DNA of 64,000 nt. Origin: Auricularia sp. M13 (Eukaryota; Basidiomycota; Agaricomycetes; Auriculariales; Auriculariaceae). The stretch covers positions 248,001 through 312,000 of the forward strand of contig CM073195.1 of NCBI GenBank assembly GCA_037042915.1. The letters are read 5' to 3'. The notes beneath the pieces are model-generated. The model was given only the letters and a program-made list of their open reading frames with translations, was not told where the DNA came from and did no database searches. The position numbers and the translations under genes are program-made. Positions 45,566 to 55,592 of this stretch are shown piece by piece (position 1 is the stretch's first letter; each line of letters opens with the position of its first letter).

Positions 45566-47451
45566 ATGCCAGCCGTGCAAGTCGCTCACCCCTTCCGGAT
45601 CCGCAATCGGGCACTGGCGCAGTGTCTTGATGAGGACGTACTCGTTACTATCTTTCAGCAGCTGCTCATTGACTTGCATCGTCCATCGAACTGGGTACAT
45701 CCAGACACCGCTCACCTCCCCCTTTCATCGGTTTGCCGCTCTTGGCGTCGGGCTGCCATCGGTTACCCGGAGCTCTGGAGGTTCCACCATGTGGATTGTA
45801 GGCTCCTGCGAACTCCCAGACTCTTCATTAGCTATCATGATGTCTTTGCCGAGTTTCTCAAGCGCGCGCGAGGCATACTGCACGCGTTTTCCATCCTGAA
45901 CTTTCCCGGGCCGCTTGGCAGTCTGTCGACAGAGGCGCCACGGCGCTGGTTCGACACGATCTCAATGGCGTTGTCCGCCTGCGAGAAATTTTCTCTTCAT
46001 ACTAGCGGCGGGAAGGATGCCCACCAACATCTGCCATGCGTCAAAAGCGTCCTAAAGGCGCTGGGGTGTGTGGCGGCGCCTCGGTTGACAACAGCCGAAC
46101 TCACCATCGGCAATAATCCTGCCAGCTCCCACATCGACGTCGACGCGTTATTCAGCTCACCGAGAACAACGCGTATTCACAGTCTGGTACTTAACGGGAT
46201 TAACCTCCGCCGCGCGGGACTTGTTTGTTGCCGCAGCTCGCTCAAAAGCCTCGCAGTGGGCAGAGGAGTGTATGGCAGACACCTCACGTACATGCTCGGC
46301 AATTCTCACTGGGCGACATTACAGTCATTATCTCTCCTCGATGTCGAGATTGAGGCCCACGATATGCTTATTCCAGTGTTGCCCTCTCTGGCGGCGCTTA
46401 CTCTGACAGGGCGAAGCGTTGTGCTCTTGCTCCAGCTGCGCACCACACCCCTTCCGAGGTTGGACTCTATTTGCATCGAGTATGATGCAGGACTCCGAGC
46501 CGCAGACTATCTGCATACGTTCATGCTGCAGCATTGGTCGAGCACTACGCAGCTGGCTCTACGCCGCCGCACTGAACTGTATCATGACGACGATTTCTCA
46601 TCCTTCGTGCCCTCTATCGCGCTACTGCATAATCTGCGTCGCCTCTCTCTCCAGGGGTACGTAGAGCCAGCATTCTTTTCAACTCTGGCCCTAGCCGGCT
46701 CCCCCGTCATGCTCCGCAATCTCAGCGTCATAGAGATTCACCATTCCGGTCCCATTTCCATGAGGATCTCCTCGCTCATCCTATTCCTGGAGGTGAAAAG
46801 GCGTTCCTCTGCATTTGCCGAGCCTGCCATCTTGGAGTCTCTGAGCTTTCTTCCACCCAGAGGACTTTCCTGCCCACACACTCTCGATTACGCGTCTGCA
46901 CTGGCATTACATGGGCTTGTGCGGGACCTCAGAGTTTCCGACAGAAATGCCAGCGATGTCATAACCGACGTGACATTTTGGCTACCTGTACCAACACTCA
47001 AGTGGCTCACTCGTTCAGCGATCGTGTGGCCAGTAATCTACTACCTAGGTTATCACGTACTCATGTGGCACACTTCTTGGCTCAGTGTGCGTACCCTTAT
47101 ACCACTGCTTGTTCCTTCTTGCTAACTTCAAACCTTTAGGTTATCGTCGGGGAGGATCCGATCCGACCGCAGCTACGGCAGTCCGACATGCACAATTTAT
47201 TTGCGTGCTTCCTTCTTGGCCCCATGGTCGCCGGCGGGTGGCGCCTGGACACCATGCTAAGCAGTCTCGACGCATACTTTCAAATCTTAATTAACACATG
47301 GTACCTTATTCGCGGGGGGAATTGGCGCGCAGTAGGTCAGCAATTCTGGCGGGGTTGTCGGGGCGCCATAGTTCTATACATCCTAGTGGCCCTGTTGGTT
47401 GGCCCTGTCCGTCTTATCCTGACTATGTACCCGCCCAAGAGCTACGGCTGA
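45566..47451 (+). CDS. F-box protein with leucine-rich C-terminal region
   Basis: F-box proteins are substrate adaptors of SCF ubiquitin ligases; mushrooms carry large families with an F-box followed by degenerate leucine-rich repeats. Here the F-box is seen near residues 10-65: ALAQCLDEDVLVTIFQQLL and LSSVCRSWRRAAIGYPELW. The rest is a series of LxxLxL-type strands (TRIHSLVLNGINLRRAGL, LQSLSLLDVEIEAHDML, LPSLAALTLTGRSVVLLL, LHNLRRLSLQGYVEPAFF, MLRNLSVIEIHHSGPISM, PAILESLSFLPPRG). Exon 1 ends at 47086; an intron 47087-47139 (53 bp, GTGCGT...CTAAC...TTTAG, phase 0) leads to a second exon ending in TGA at 47451, giving about 610 aa. The start at 45566 was preferred because an upstream Met at 45404 adds 54 basic, non-conserved residues. 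The C-terminal exon has a hydrophobic stretch (GAIVLYILVALLVGPVRLIL). No damage seen; substrate unknown. Confidence 0.8.
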
Positions 47452-47459
47452 TGTCAGCA

Positions 47460-48735
47460 CTCGTGTCAAGCTTCAAACTCGGCTTGCTTCGAGAGGTCGT
47501 GCCTCCATGTAACTGCAGACCTTCAAGTTATATATATGATTTACAATCTTACTTATACTGCACGGTCGGCTGGAGCGTCGATTGCACAGGTGGTCTTGAT
47601 GTAGAGCTGCGGCTCGACCATCTAAAAGTTATAGGTCAGCACTTGCTCGCGGCGCTGGTAATCGCGTGGGTTGTCCGTCAAGCCGTCCAGGCACCCCGGA
47701 TTATCCTCGCTCTTCCCTTAGCGGCGGAGCGACCAAGTGAGGGCTGGAAAAAGGAAAGGAAAGGAAAGGAGCAGGCGGGGATTGGGCGGGGAGGTCCCAA
47801 TCAGGAACGACCGCTCCGGGGCACTCGCTTGCTCGCCCCGGACATTAACTGCAACACTGTTCGATCTTTCAACTGAAGGTCTGGCCACCGCTGGATTAAG
47901 TCTACCCCGCTGCACGGTGAGCGCTGGCCATGGAATGCTTTTGAATTTGGCTTGCCGCCACAAAGAGTCGACCACCATGTCGAGCTAATAGGGTTCACTT
48001 GCCCTTATAGGGCAAACGATAGCGAATATTTCGTTGAGTGATGCGGTCGGAACTTGACACAGTTGAACAGCGGGCGAGATGGTGTGAATAACAGCCAGGG
48101 TCTCGGTAGAATATCTCGTCATCTGACGGATTTAGACCGGTACCATCACGACCTTCTCCCCGCCAATGCCTCGCCCTGCCTCGCCGCCCAGCTTAGGCTT
48201 ACGCTCGCCATAGCACCATTGCTTCTTACGCACAGCCAGTCCTCCATCCAGTATCTCGTCGACGTCGAGGCAGTTTGGAGCAATACCGCCGATGTGCATG
48301 CTATTCCAGTAATTCCAGTCCGCGTCACACATACATGTGCCCGCGCTGCCGAAGTTAATGCGCCTTCCGCAGCACTCTCCAGCCACCAACGATTTCCAGC
48401 ACTCCAACAAGTGCCAGTGCACGGCCACCTCCAGTTGAGAGCAAATTGTTTCGCTTGACGCCTGCTCGCTTCCCAGGTTGCCATCCTGCTCGCGTCCAGG
48501 TTCCTCCCGAGCCAGTGCCTGCATCTTTGAAAAGGTCCATATACCACGCGCCGCCGCCAGAGGAACGAGCTTGCCGACGAGATCGCGGACGCCGCAACTC
48601 TCCTCTGCGCCGATCGATGCACCAGTCTTCGGGACAATGTTGGCAGGGCGCGCGCTATGAATTTTGAGAACCGTGGGGCTGCCGGTGAGTAGCATTTTCC
48701 CGAAATATGAGCAACTGCTACTGCCGGTTACTGCG
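47460..48735. other. No gene recognised; possible 5' part of the array-3 locus
   Basis: A (GGAAA)n run lies at about 47750-47770. A plus-strand frame at 48054-48458 (LPANASPCLAAQLRLTLAIA, SSIQYLVDVEAVWSNTADVH) and a short one at 48478-48660 are protein-like. A GTGAGT donor near 48685 and a CACCAG acceptor near 48742 lead into array 3, so these may be upstream exons. No family recognised. Confidence 0.35.
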
Positions 48736-48739
48736 CTCA

Positions 48740-50515
48740 CCAGGACGCAGACGCTGCCTCAGGTAACGATTTCCTGCACGATCGAAGGAGGACCTGACGA
48801 TTACCTTGACGTGCTCTGTCTATAGGTGGGCTTCCCGAGCGATATGATTAACCGGTTGGAGACTGACGATTCATTTAGGGTCGCGGTCGGACACCGCCGA
48901 CATTTCGTTTGTCCACTTCGACCAACTCGTCTTTCCGCATCGCAAAACGTGTCACGGTGCCCGCTGAATACAAGGCTACCAGTAAGTGCTCTTTCCTCAT
49001 GAATTCCAGCCTCTTTTATCTTTTGTGCACTTGCTCACCAGCACGCAGATGTCACTTCAAGGGTTTATTTATTCCGCGCGGGGAGCATAGCCTGACGATC
49101 GTCTTGATGTGCTCTATCGATAGGTGGGCTTTCCGAGCGATATGATTAACCGGTTGGAGAGTGACGATTCATTTAGGCTCGCGGTCGGACACCGCCGACA
49201 TTTCGTTTGTCCACTTCGACCAACTCGTCTTTCCGCATCGCAAAACGTGTCACGGTGCCCGCTGAATACAAGGCTACCAGTAAGTGCTCTTTCCTCATGA
49301 ATTCCAGCCTCTTTTATCTTTTGTGCACTTGCTCACCAGCACGCAGATGTCACTTCAAGGGTTTATTTATTCCGCGCGGGGAGCATAGCCTGACGATCGT
49401 CTTGATGTGCTCTATCGATAGGTGGGCTTTCCGAGCGATATGATTAACCGGTTGGAGAGTGACGATTCATTTAGGCTCGCGGTCGGACACCGCCGACATT
49501 TCGTTTGTCCACTTCGACCAACTCGTCTTTCCGCATCGCAAAACGTGTCACGGTGCCGGCTGAATACAAGGCTACCAGTAAGTGCTCATTCCTCATGAAT
49601 TCCAGCCTCTTTTATCTTTTGTGCACTTGCTCACCAGCACGCAGATGTCACTTCAAGGGTTTATTTATTCCGCGCGGGGAGCATAGCCTGACGATCGTCT
49701 TGATGTGCTCTATCGATAGGTGGGCTTTCCGAGCGATATGATTAACCGGTTGGAGAGTGACGATTCATTTAGGCTCGCGGTCGGACACCGCCGACATTTC
49801 GTTTGTCCACTTCGACCAACTCGTCTTTCCGCATCGCAAAACGTGTCACGGTGCCCGCTGAATACAAGGCTACCAGTAAGTGCTCTTTCCTCATGAATTC
49901 CAGCCTCTTTTATCTTTTGTGCACTTGCTCACCAGCACGCAGATGTCACTTCAAGGGTTTATTTATTCCCGCGGGGAGCATAGCCTGACGATCGTCTTGA
50001 TGTGCTCTATCGATAGGTGGGCTTTCCGAGCGATATGATTAACCGGTTGGAGAGTGACGATTCATTTAGGCTCGCGGTCGGACACCGCCGACATTTCGTT
50101 TGTCCACTTCGACCAACTCGTCTTTCCGCATCGCAAAAAACGTGTCACGGTGCCCGCTGAATACAAGGCTACCAGTAAGTGCTCTTTCCTCAGAAATTCC
50201 AGCCTCTTTTATCTTTTGTGCACTTGCTCACCAGCACGCAGATGTCACTTCAAGGGTTTATTTATTCCGCGCGGGGAGCATAGCCTGACGATCGTCTTGA
50301 TGTGCTCTATCGATAGGTGGGCTTTCCGAGCGATATGATTAACCGGTTGGAGAGTGACGATTCATTTAGGCTCGCGGTCGGACACCACCGACATTTCGTT
50401 TGTCCACTTCGACCAACTCGTCTTTCCGCATCGCAAAACGTGTCACGGTGCCGGCTGAATGCAAGGCTACCAGTAAGTGCCTTTTCGTCATGGATTCCAG
50501 CCTTTTTGGTTTTTT
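48740..50515 (+). repeat. Tandem array 3, unit about 298 bp, five full copies plus partial ends
   Basis: The landmark GTGGGCTTTCCGAGCGATAT recurs at 48826, 49124, 49422, 49720, 50017 and 50317 (spacing 298, 298, 298, 297, 300). The inner copies are nearly identical; the first, entering from 48740, and the last are more diverged. Each unit on the plus strand has a strong donor GTAAGTGC with acceptor TGCTCACCAG, and a second likely acceptor CTATCGATAG just before the landmark. Coding-like stretches are FVHFDQLVFPHRK and VTVPAEYKAT, in different frames in most copies; the copy at 50017 has two extra A residues that put them in one frame. An alternative frame reads VGFPSDMINRLESDDSFRLA. The unit is homologous to that of array 1. 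Confidence 0.95.
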
Positions 50516-50516
50516 T

Positions 50517-51370
50517 ATGTGCTATGCTAACAATGTGATCATTGCCGGCGTTGGCGTTGCAGGCGGCGCGGTGGCGCGCGCGTAGTCGCTGCAAAGCGCC
50601 GGGTGCGCATGCTAGAGCGCTCGCTGGCTGAGCCCGACCGAATCCTCGGCGAGCTGCCGCAGTCCGTGGCCGCGCTGGAGAAGCTGGGCATCGCCACCGC
50701 TCTGTATAGTGGCGACTGCATCATCGACTCGCGCGCGGGGCAGCAGGTCTACAGCCGGTACAACGACAAGGACCAGGGCCACTCCTTACACCGCGGCCGC
50801 TTCACCCAGGACCTGCGGGCGAGGGCGGCGGCGTCGGCCGGTGTCGAGCTTGTCGAGTGTGACAACACCTACCGGGCGCGGGCAAGCAGGCCGAGGTCCT
50901 CCTGCTGCATCCCCTCGTCGACCTCTCGCAGTGCTTGCCGTTCCTGTTTCCCTCCTTCCACCTTCAGGGCACGCTGCACATTCCTGATGACCCCAGATAC
51001 TCTGGCATACCAGGTGCGGCAGCCGCACCTCCAAGAGTCCTGGCGCGAGGACGCGTTCGCGTGGCCACCGCGGCAGAAGATGCAGGTGTTTCGCATGTTC
51101 TCCTGGGCAACTGGAAAAACGGACTGTCTTCGACGACCTCGTGCCCATCTGCGGCCCCTGTCCACGACGTGGGGTCATGGTACGTATACTGCTCGACGTT
51201 CCGTGTCGCTGTGGCGTTCCCGGATGGCGGTCATAATCAGCGTTGGCAACATTGAGCAAATGTGGTGCTTCCTATACTTCGCCATAGACTCTTTCGAGGC
51301 GTTCCTTGACGGCTTTACTAGACTTTGGGTAAACAATCTGGTTATCTTCGGCCGCGAAGAGGACTGAAAG
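50517..51370 (+). pseudogene. Squalene monooxygenase-like N-terminal fragment
   Basis: Squalene monooxygenase is the FAD enzyme that epoxidises squalene in ergosterol synthesis. Directly after array 3 a short frame reads NVIIAGVGVAGGAVAR, a Rossmann FAD-binding start, then hits a TAG. One frame over, the sequence continues VVAAKRRVRMLERSLAEPDR and ILGELPQSVAALEKLGIATA, where the family has ERxLxEPDRIVGELLQPGG, then GHSLHRGRFTQDLRARAAAS and AGVELVECDNTY. After about 50890 the similarity fades; GTLHIPDDPRYSGIPGAAAA (about 50970-51030) and WREDAFAWPPRQKMQVFRMF (about 51040-51100) are protein-like but in different frames. The substrate domain and the C-terminal membrane part are missing. It is a broken 5' fragment, possibly fused to the array-3 locus when that array formed. 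Confidence 0.65.
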
Positions 51371-51374
51371 TTCG

Positions 51375-51945
51375 TTGTCCTGCTTACCACGCGAAATCCT
51401 TTCTTGCTTAGAATCATACATGATTTGCGTCTACCTGAAGGTTCCCGATCACTGCTCGAAGGCCGTATGGCGGCGAAGCCGTACCTCGGGACGGCAGCAT
51501 CGCAGCCCGTAACAAGTGGGGCTTGTCCGCATGCAGATACCCCGACATTCGCGACCCCGGCGGAAGTGTCGCCGTCAACATCCGCTCCGCGTGAATGGTG
51601 CGTCCTGGGTTTCTTGCGCGCTATGCTCGCTCGTCTGATGCACCGTCCAGTCAGTGGCTGCCGTGGAACGATGCCGCGACCGGTGTGATTTTGTCGCGTT
51701 CACCGCATGTACTGCGATTGCACTCGATGGGCTCTCAGCACAGGATCGCTGCAGCATTTTTGTAGCTTGCGACGTTTAGGCATCAGCAGCATTCACGTTC
51801 AGGCACACTCCAGAGTCAACATATTTTTTACACTGACAATATATCTTTTACACTGAGTCTACGATGCTATCGTCGAAACGTAACTAATCTGAGCTAATTG
51901 TCATACACATACTTCCATGGAATGAGGAACACGTCATTAGCCCAC
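51375..51945. other. No gene recognised
   Basis: Short open frames only; AT-rich at 51800-51930, probably the 3' flank of the membrane-protein gene. Confidence 0.4.
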
Positions 51946-51948
51946 CAC

Positions 51949-53331
51949 CTATTCAAGCATCCCCTTCAAGACGCCATTTGCATGAGAGACCACGTTGGCA
52001 GCTTCGATCAGCACCTCCAGCATGATCTCGACATGTACTGCCTCCGGGTGCGACATCCGCGCTGCCACTGCTAGGGCGTTTAGGGACGCAACAAGTTGTC
52101 GAACAGAAGCCATTGCAGCCTCAACCATGCATCGCATACTGACGCAGTGATGCCTGATGTCGTGAGCGTCGCGGATGCGCTCGCGCACGGTGCTGGAAAA
52201 GAGAAAAGACCACGAGTCGTCGCGAGCGCTGATAGCCTTCTCCTCCGCCAGAACTGACTGCCGTACTTCGGATAGGAGGGCGTGCAGGGAAAATAGTAGC
52301 GCCCTTTGCTCGATTGCGAAAGAGATGACGATTTCGAGTCGCTGGGAAAGCAACGACAACGAAAGTGCCATGCTGTCATATGGCTTCGAAGACATAGAGG
52401 TCGGGGAGCATGTGTAGTACGGCTCGAGAAAGAATGCTGCAGCAGCGCAAGCCAGGCTTCGGAGCTTGGGGCGGTTCAATTCACGCTCGAGTTCCTTTTT
52501 CCAGAGATCGGATGTTCGCTCCGCCCTAAACCCCGATTAGTCACAGTGCGATCTTTCAAAAGCTAATTCTTACAGCGTGGTGATACCGCTAGCCATGTCG
52601 CAGAGATGCGTCAGGCCCGTTATCGCACGGTCGAGCCCGTCCACAAGGCCCGTCAATGGCGGCATATCGGCCAATAAACCTGGCCAGCCAGATATATTCG
52701 CCACGATGTTTCGAGACAACGAAAGCGAAAGAGGAAGACTCGGAGAGCTACCAACTGCGAAGTCTGGCCCATCGTATGCTCTACAGGTGGTAATAGAATC
52801 AATGCGGCTGCCAGAGCTTGCTTCGACGCTCAAAGGAAGATTGCACCCAGGGATGATGGAGAGGCCAGGAACTCCGCACAGAGCTGCATAAGCATCGTGC
52901 CCATACATGGCTGCTCCCCGCGCGATGAGCATGGCCAAAGCTACAAGTGTTATGGTTATCGCAACCGCGCCAATGGTGCCTGCCGCGACCATGTTGAAGA
53001 ACGCTTTGGCCATGCCAAATGCTAGATCTCGGATGACTCTGAGAGTCCCGCCGATGACGGACGCCAGATGGTAGAGTGCGTAGACGAAGGCGGCGACCAG
53101 CATGATGTAGCTCGCGGTGGCCGCGGGGTGTGCGAAGGGAACAATGAAGAAGGTTCGAACTAAAGCGACAAGGAAGGAGCCCGCGTAGGTAAGGATGGGC
53201 GAGAGGGATCGTATGGCGCCCCCGAGGAAGGCAACGATGAGAGTGAGGGATCGAATGGCGTCCATGAATGGAAGACTGCGCTTGAGAGACAACCTTTCGA
53301 AAGAGGCACGGACAAAGCCTTCGCCTTGCAA
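51949..53331 (-). CDS. Membrane protein of unknown function, two exons
   Basis: Exons 53331-52574 and 52525-51949 join across a 48-bp intron (52526-52573, GTAAGA...CTAATCGGGGTTTAG) in phase, giving 444 aa from the first Met or 422 aa from the Met at 53265 (MDAIRSLTLIVAFLGGAIRS), which I prefer because it begins the hydrophobic region. Three or four hydrophobic segments lie in the first 130 residues (LTYAGSFLVALVRTFFIVPF, SYIMLVAAFVYALYHLASVI, AAGTIGAVAITITLVALAML). A Ser-rich loop with a few Cys follows (ALCGVPGLSIIPGCNLPL), then the C-terminal exon is a long helix-rich region (LWKKELERELNRPKL, LEIVISFAIEQRALLFSLHA, SVRQLVASLNALAVAARM). No named family is recognised. The structure is intact. 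Confidence 0.65.
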
Positions 53332-53465
53332 TAGTGGGGAAATGAAGTGACACCAGCAACATTGTCCCAGAAGCTGAAAGGAAGATGCTGGGTTGGCGGA
53401 GATTCGCGGTTTCGATTCCCGACCGACCTTTGTTATTTGGGCTTCCTCGCTGCCTCCATTTCCAT
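53266..53465. promoter_or_regulatory. Shared upstream region of two divergent genes
   Basis: With the preferred starts (53265 on the minus strand, 53466 on the plus strand) only about 200 bp separate two divergent genes, so their promoters must overlap. No TATA-like box was picked out with confidence. Confidence 0.35.
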
Positions 53466-55089
53466 ATGCCTCTACCAGAGCCTCAGCTTCGGCACTCAGC
53501 GCAAATCGAGAATTATCACGATGGACACGTTAACGCGATCGCTCATTCTAAAGACGCCACTATGCTGGTGACGTGTGGAAACGATGGATACGTCTGCGTC
53601 TTCGACATCAAGGCAGTCAAGGCAGTCGGCGTCATCAGACTTGAAAATCGAGCGAAGGGACTATGTGTGGAGTGGATGAAAGACAACCGGTCTTTCTGCA
53701 TCGGCCAGTCGGACGGCAGAATTTGCCACTTTATCGTCTCAAAGCGGCGCAAGGTTCTTCACCACCTTTCCTCTCCTCATATATAGCTAAAATGAGCGCT
53801 AGATTTATCTCGAAGAATGGTTTGAAACTCGCTTTGAAGATCCAGTTATCTGCCTGTCATACTGGGACGGTCCGCGTCCCGTGCTGTGCGTACGCCATGG
53901 AACTCGTTGCGATCTCTGGGCTAGATCTAGCAGAGGTAAATCTCTGCGACCGCTATCCTATATAGCTGAATGAGATAGGATCCACAAATTGGCGAATCTT
54001 GCACCGGATCGCCGAGCGCGAAGTCCTAAACGCTTGGATTGTATCCAGCAACAAGGCTGTGATCGCATTTCGCGAACTCGGCGTGTAGTAAGTGATGCAT
54101 TGCGGGGGGCTTTCAAGGGTTAATGCGTTAGCAGTGCTGTGGATTTTCAGAACGCTGGCGATCCTAGGCTCGAGAGAACTCATACTCCATGCATCATGTC
54201 CGTGCTCTTTCGCCCGGCCCATTGCGTCAGTACAATTCACCAGCCCGTTTCAGTGATTTCGCAGCTATCTCGGTCTCTGAGACCAGCATCACCGCCATTG
54301 AAGTTTCGGGGGAATTGGTCAATGTCTACGAGATCGTGGCTAGCGACCTTACACTATCGATGGCCAAACAACAAACCCTCGTCAAGCCAAACTGGATGGC
54401 CTCATCCTTTCTAGGGGTTTTCGTCCCGTATCAATCATTCCAATGGCTTGTCCATGTCTCCTCCGACGGTCTGCGGGTTTTTCATCTCACTGACAACCGG
54501 ACTGAGGCCAAGGTCACGATTCAAAGCGGTGCGCTATGGAGAAGCCTAACAGGGAGATCTTCCTGATGAACCGTCAGGTGTACGATTCGAAGATTGCGAA
54601 ACTCTTTCCTGCTCGTCCTCTGATGACTTTCACATTGCAACAGTGCATGTGGGAGTCGGTATGACTGAGATACACTTATGGTCATCGACCGGCCCTTGCT
54701 GTGAGTACTCAGTGCCATACGGCGCATACAAATACCGATGCTGCTTGCTAGATACATCACGCCTAGCAGTAACTCCGTCAACAAACAACTGTCCATTTTA
54801 CGAGATGCGCAACCTTAGGGCGGACGCCAGGCAAAGAAGGCAAAACATTCGATGTCTGAGAGGAACTTGGGTAAGCAATGTCTTTAGCATGGTCACATCC
54901 GTGCTGAGGAACACAAAAGCTTTGCCTATGCTTCATTACACTCTGTGCCATGGCTTTGCCTGCACCTCTCGTGTCCCAATACAAGGGGAAGATAATACCA
55001 TTTTGGGAGTGGTTGTGGTGGAAGGTTGCGTGTTGGTGTGTTGGAAAGTAATTTGCGTCCTAGGGAGGAGCGCAGGAATGTTATTATAG
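53466..55089 (+). CDS. WD40/beta-propeller-like protein, multi-exon
   Basis: The first exon reads a clear WD40-like blade: NYHDGHVNAIAHSKDATMLV then TCGNDGYVCVFDIKAVKAVG, followed by RAKGLCVEWMKDNRSFCIGQ and SDGRICHFIVSKRRK. Later exon-like stretches are LNEIGSTNWRILHRIAEREV with LNAWIVSSNKAVIAFRELGV (about 53968-54085), VLWIFRTLAILGSRELILHA (about 54133-54195), DFAAISVSETSITAIEVSGE with VNVYEIVASDLTLSMAKQQT (about 54255-54370), and FQWLVHVSSDGLRVFHLTDN (about 54435-54500). Between them stop codons sit in intron-like segments. The pattern is a propeller built from repeated four-strand units; partners are unknown. Start 53466 was preferred over 53385 because the residues before it are Cys/Phe-rich and unlike a start. 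The 3' end is not resolved. Confidence 0.55.
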
Positions 55090-55592
55090 CTGTTAAAAGG
55101 GAACGAAAAATGCATGTACGAGAGGTTGGAAAGGATGAGCGTTGACCAGTCACGGCAAGCGTCGGGTGACGTTACTACGTGTTGAGCTACATGCTGCACT
55201 AACTAATCTACGGGAGCATCTTTTGGGGGCGCAACTCGTTTCGGGCGAGCGTCTACGGTCGATGTGTGTCATGAGCGACCCTCAGACGGCGGACGGATCA
55301 CGCCCTGGCACGTATGAGACTTGGAATGCAGGCCGGTCAACAAACGCGAGGGGGGGGGGGGCTTGGATACCAATCTGGGAACATGTGGTCAGTCGCCGAA
55401 CAGCAGGTATGACTTCTATAAAACCGGCGAATGATACCAGGAAAGAAGTGATCAGCATGGGCTTGAATGTGGTAAAGTAGGTGTTGAGTCGCCGAGAGTT
55501 GACCGAACAGAAGACCTGGCGGGATACAACTCGACGAGAATGACGGCGGCCGGGTTGATAGACGAGCAAGGGCGGGCACTCAGATTATCGAC
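55090..55592. other. Left flank of duplication copy B
   Basis: No gene recognised. A run of about 13 G lies near 55350. Confidence 0.4.

Noticed and set aside
47298-47876. A 192-codon plus-strand frame overlapping the end of the F-box gene
   Set aside because: It overlaps the second exon of the F-box gene in another frame and has no domain of its own.
51240-51370. A phrase VNNLVIFGREED that recalls a reverse-transcriptase active-site region
   Set aside because: The key acidic pair and all neighbouring motifs are missing, and no other retroelement part lies nearby.
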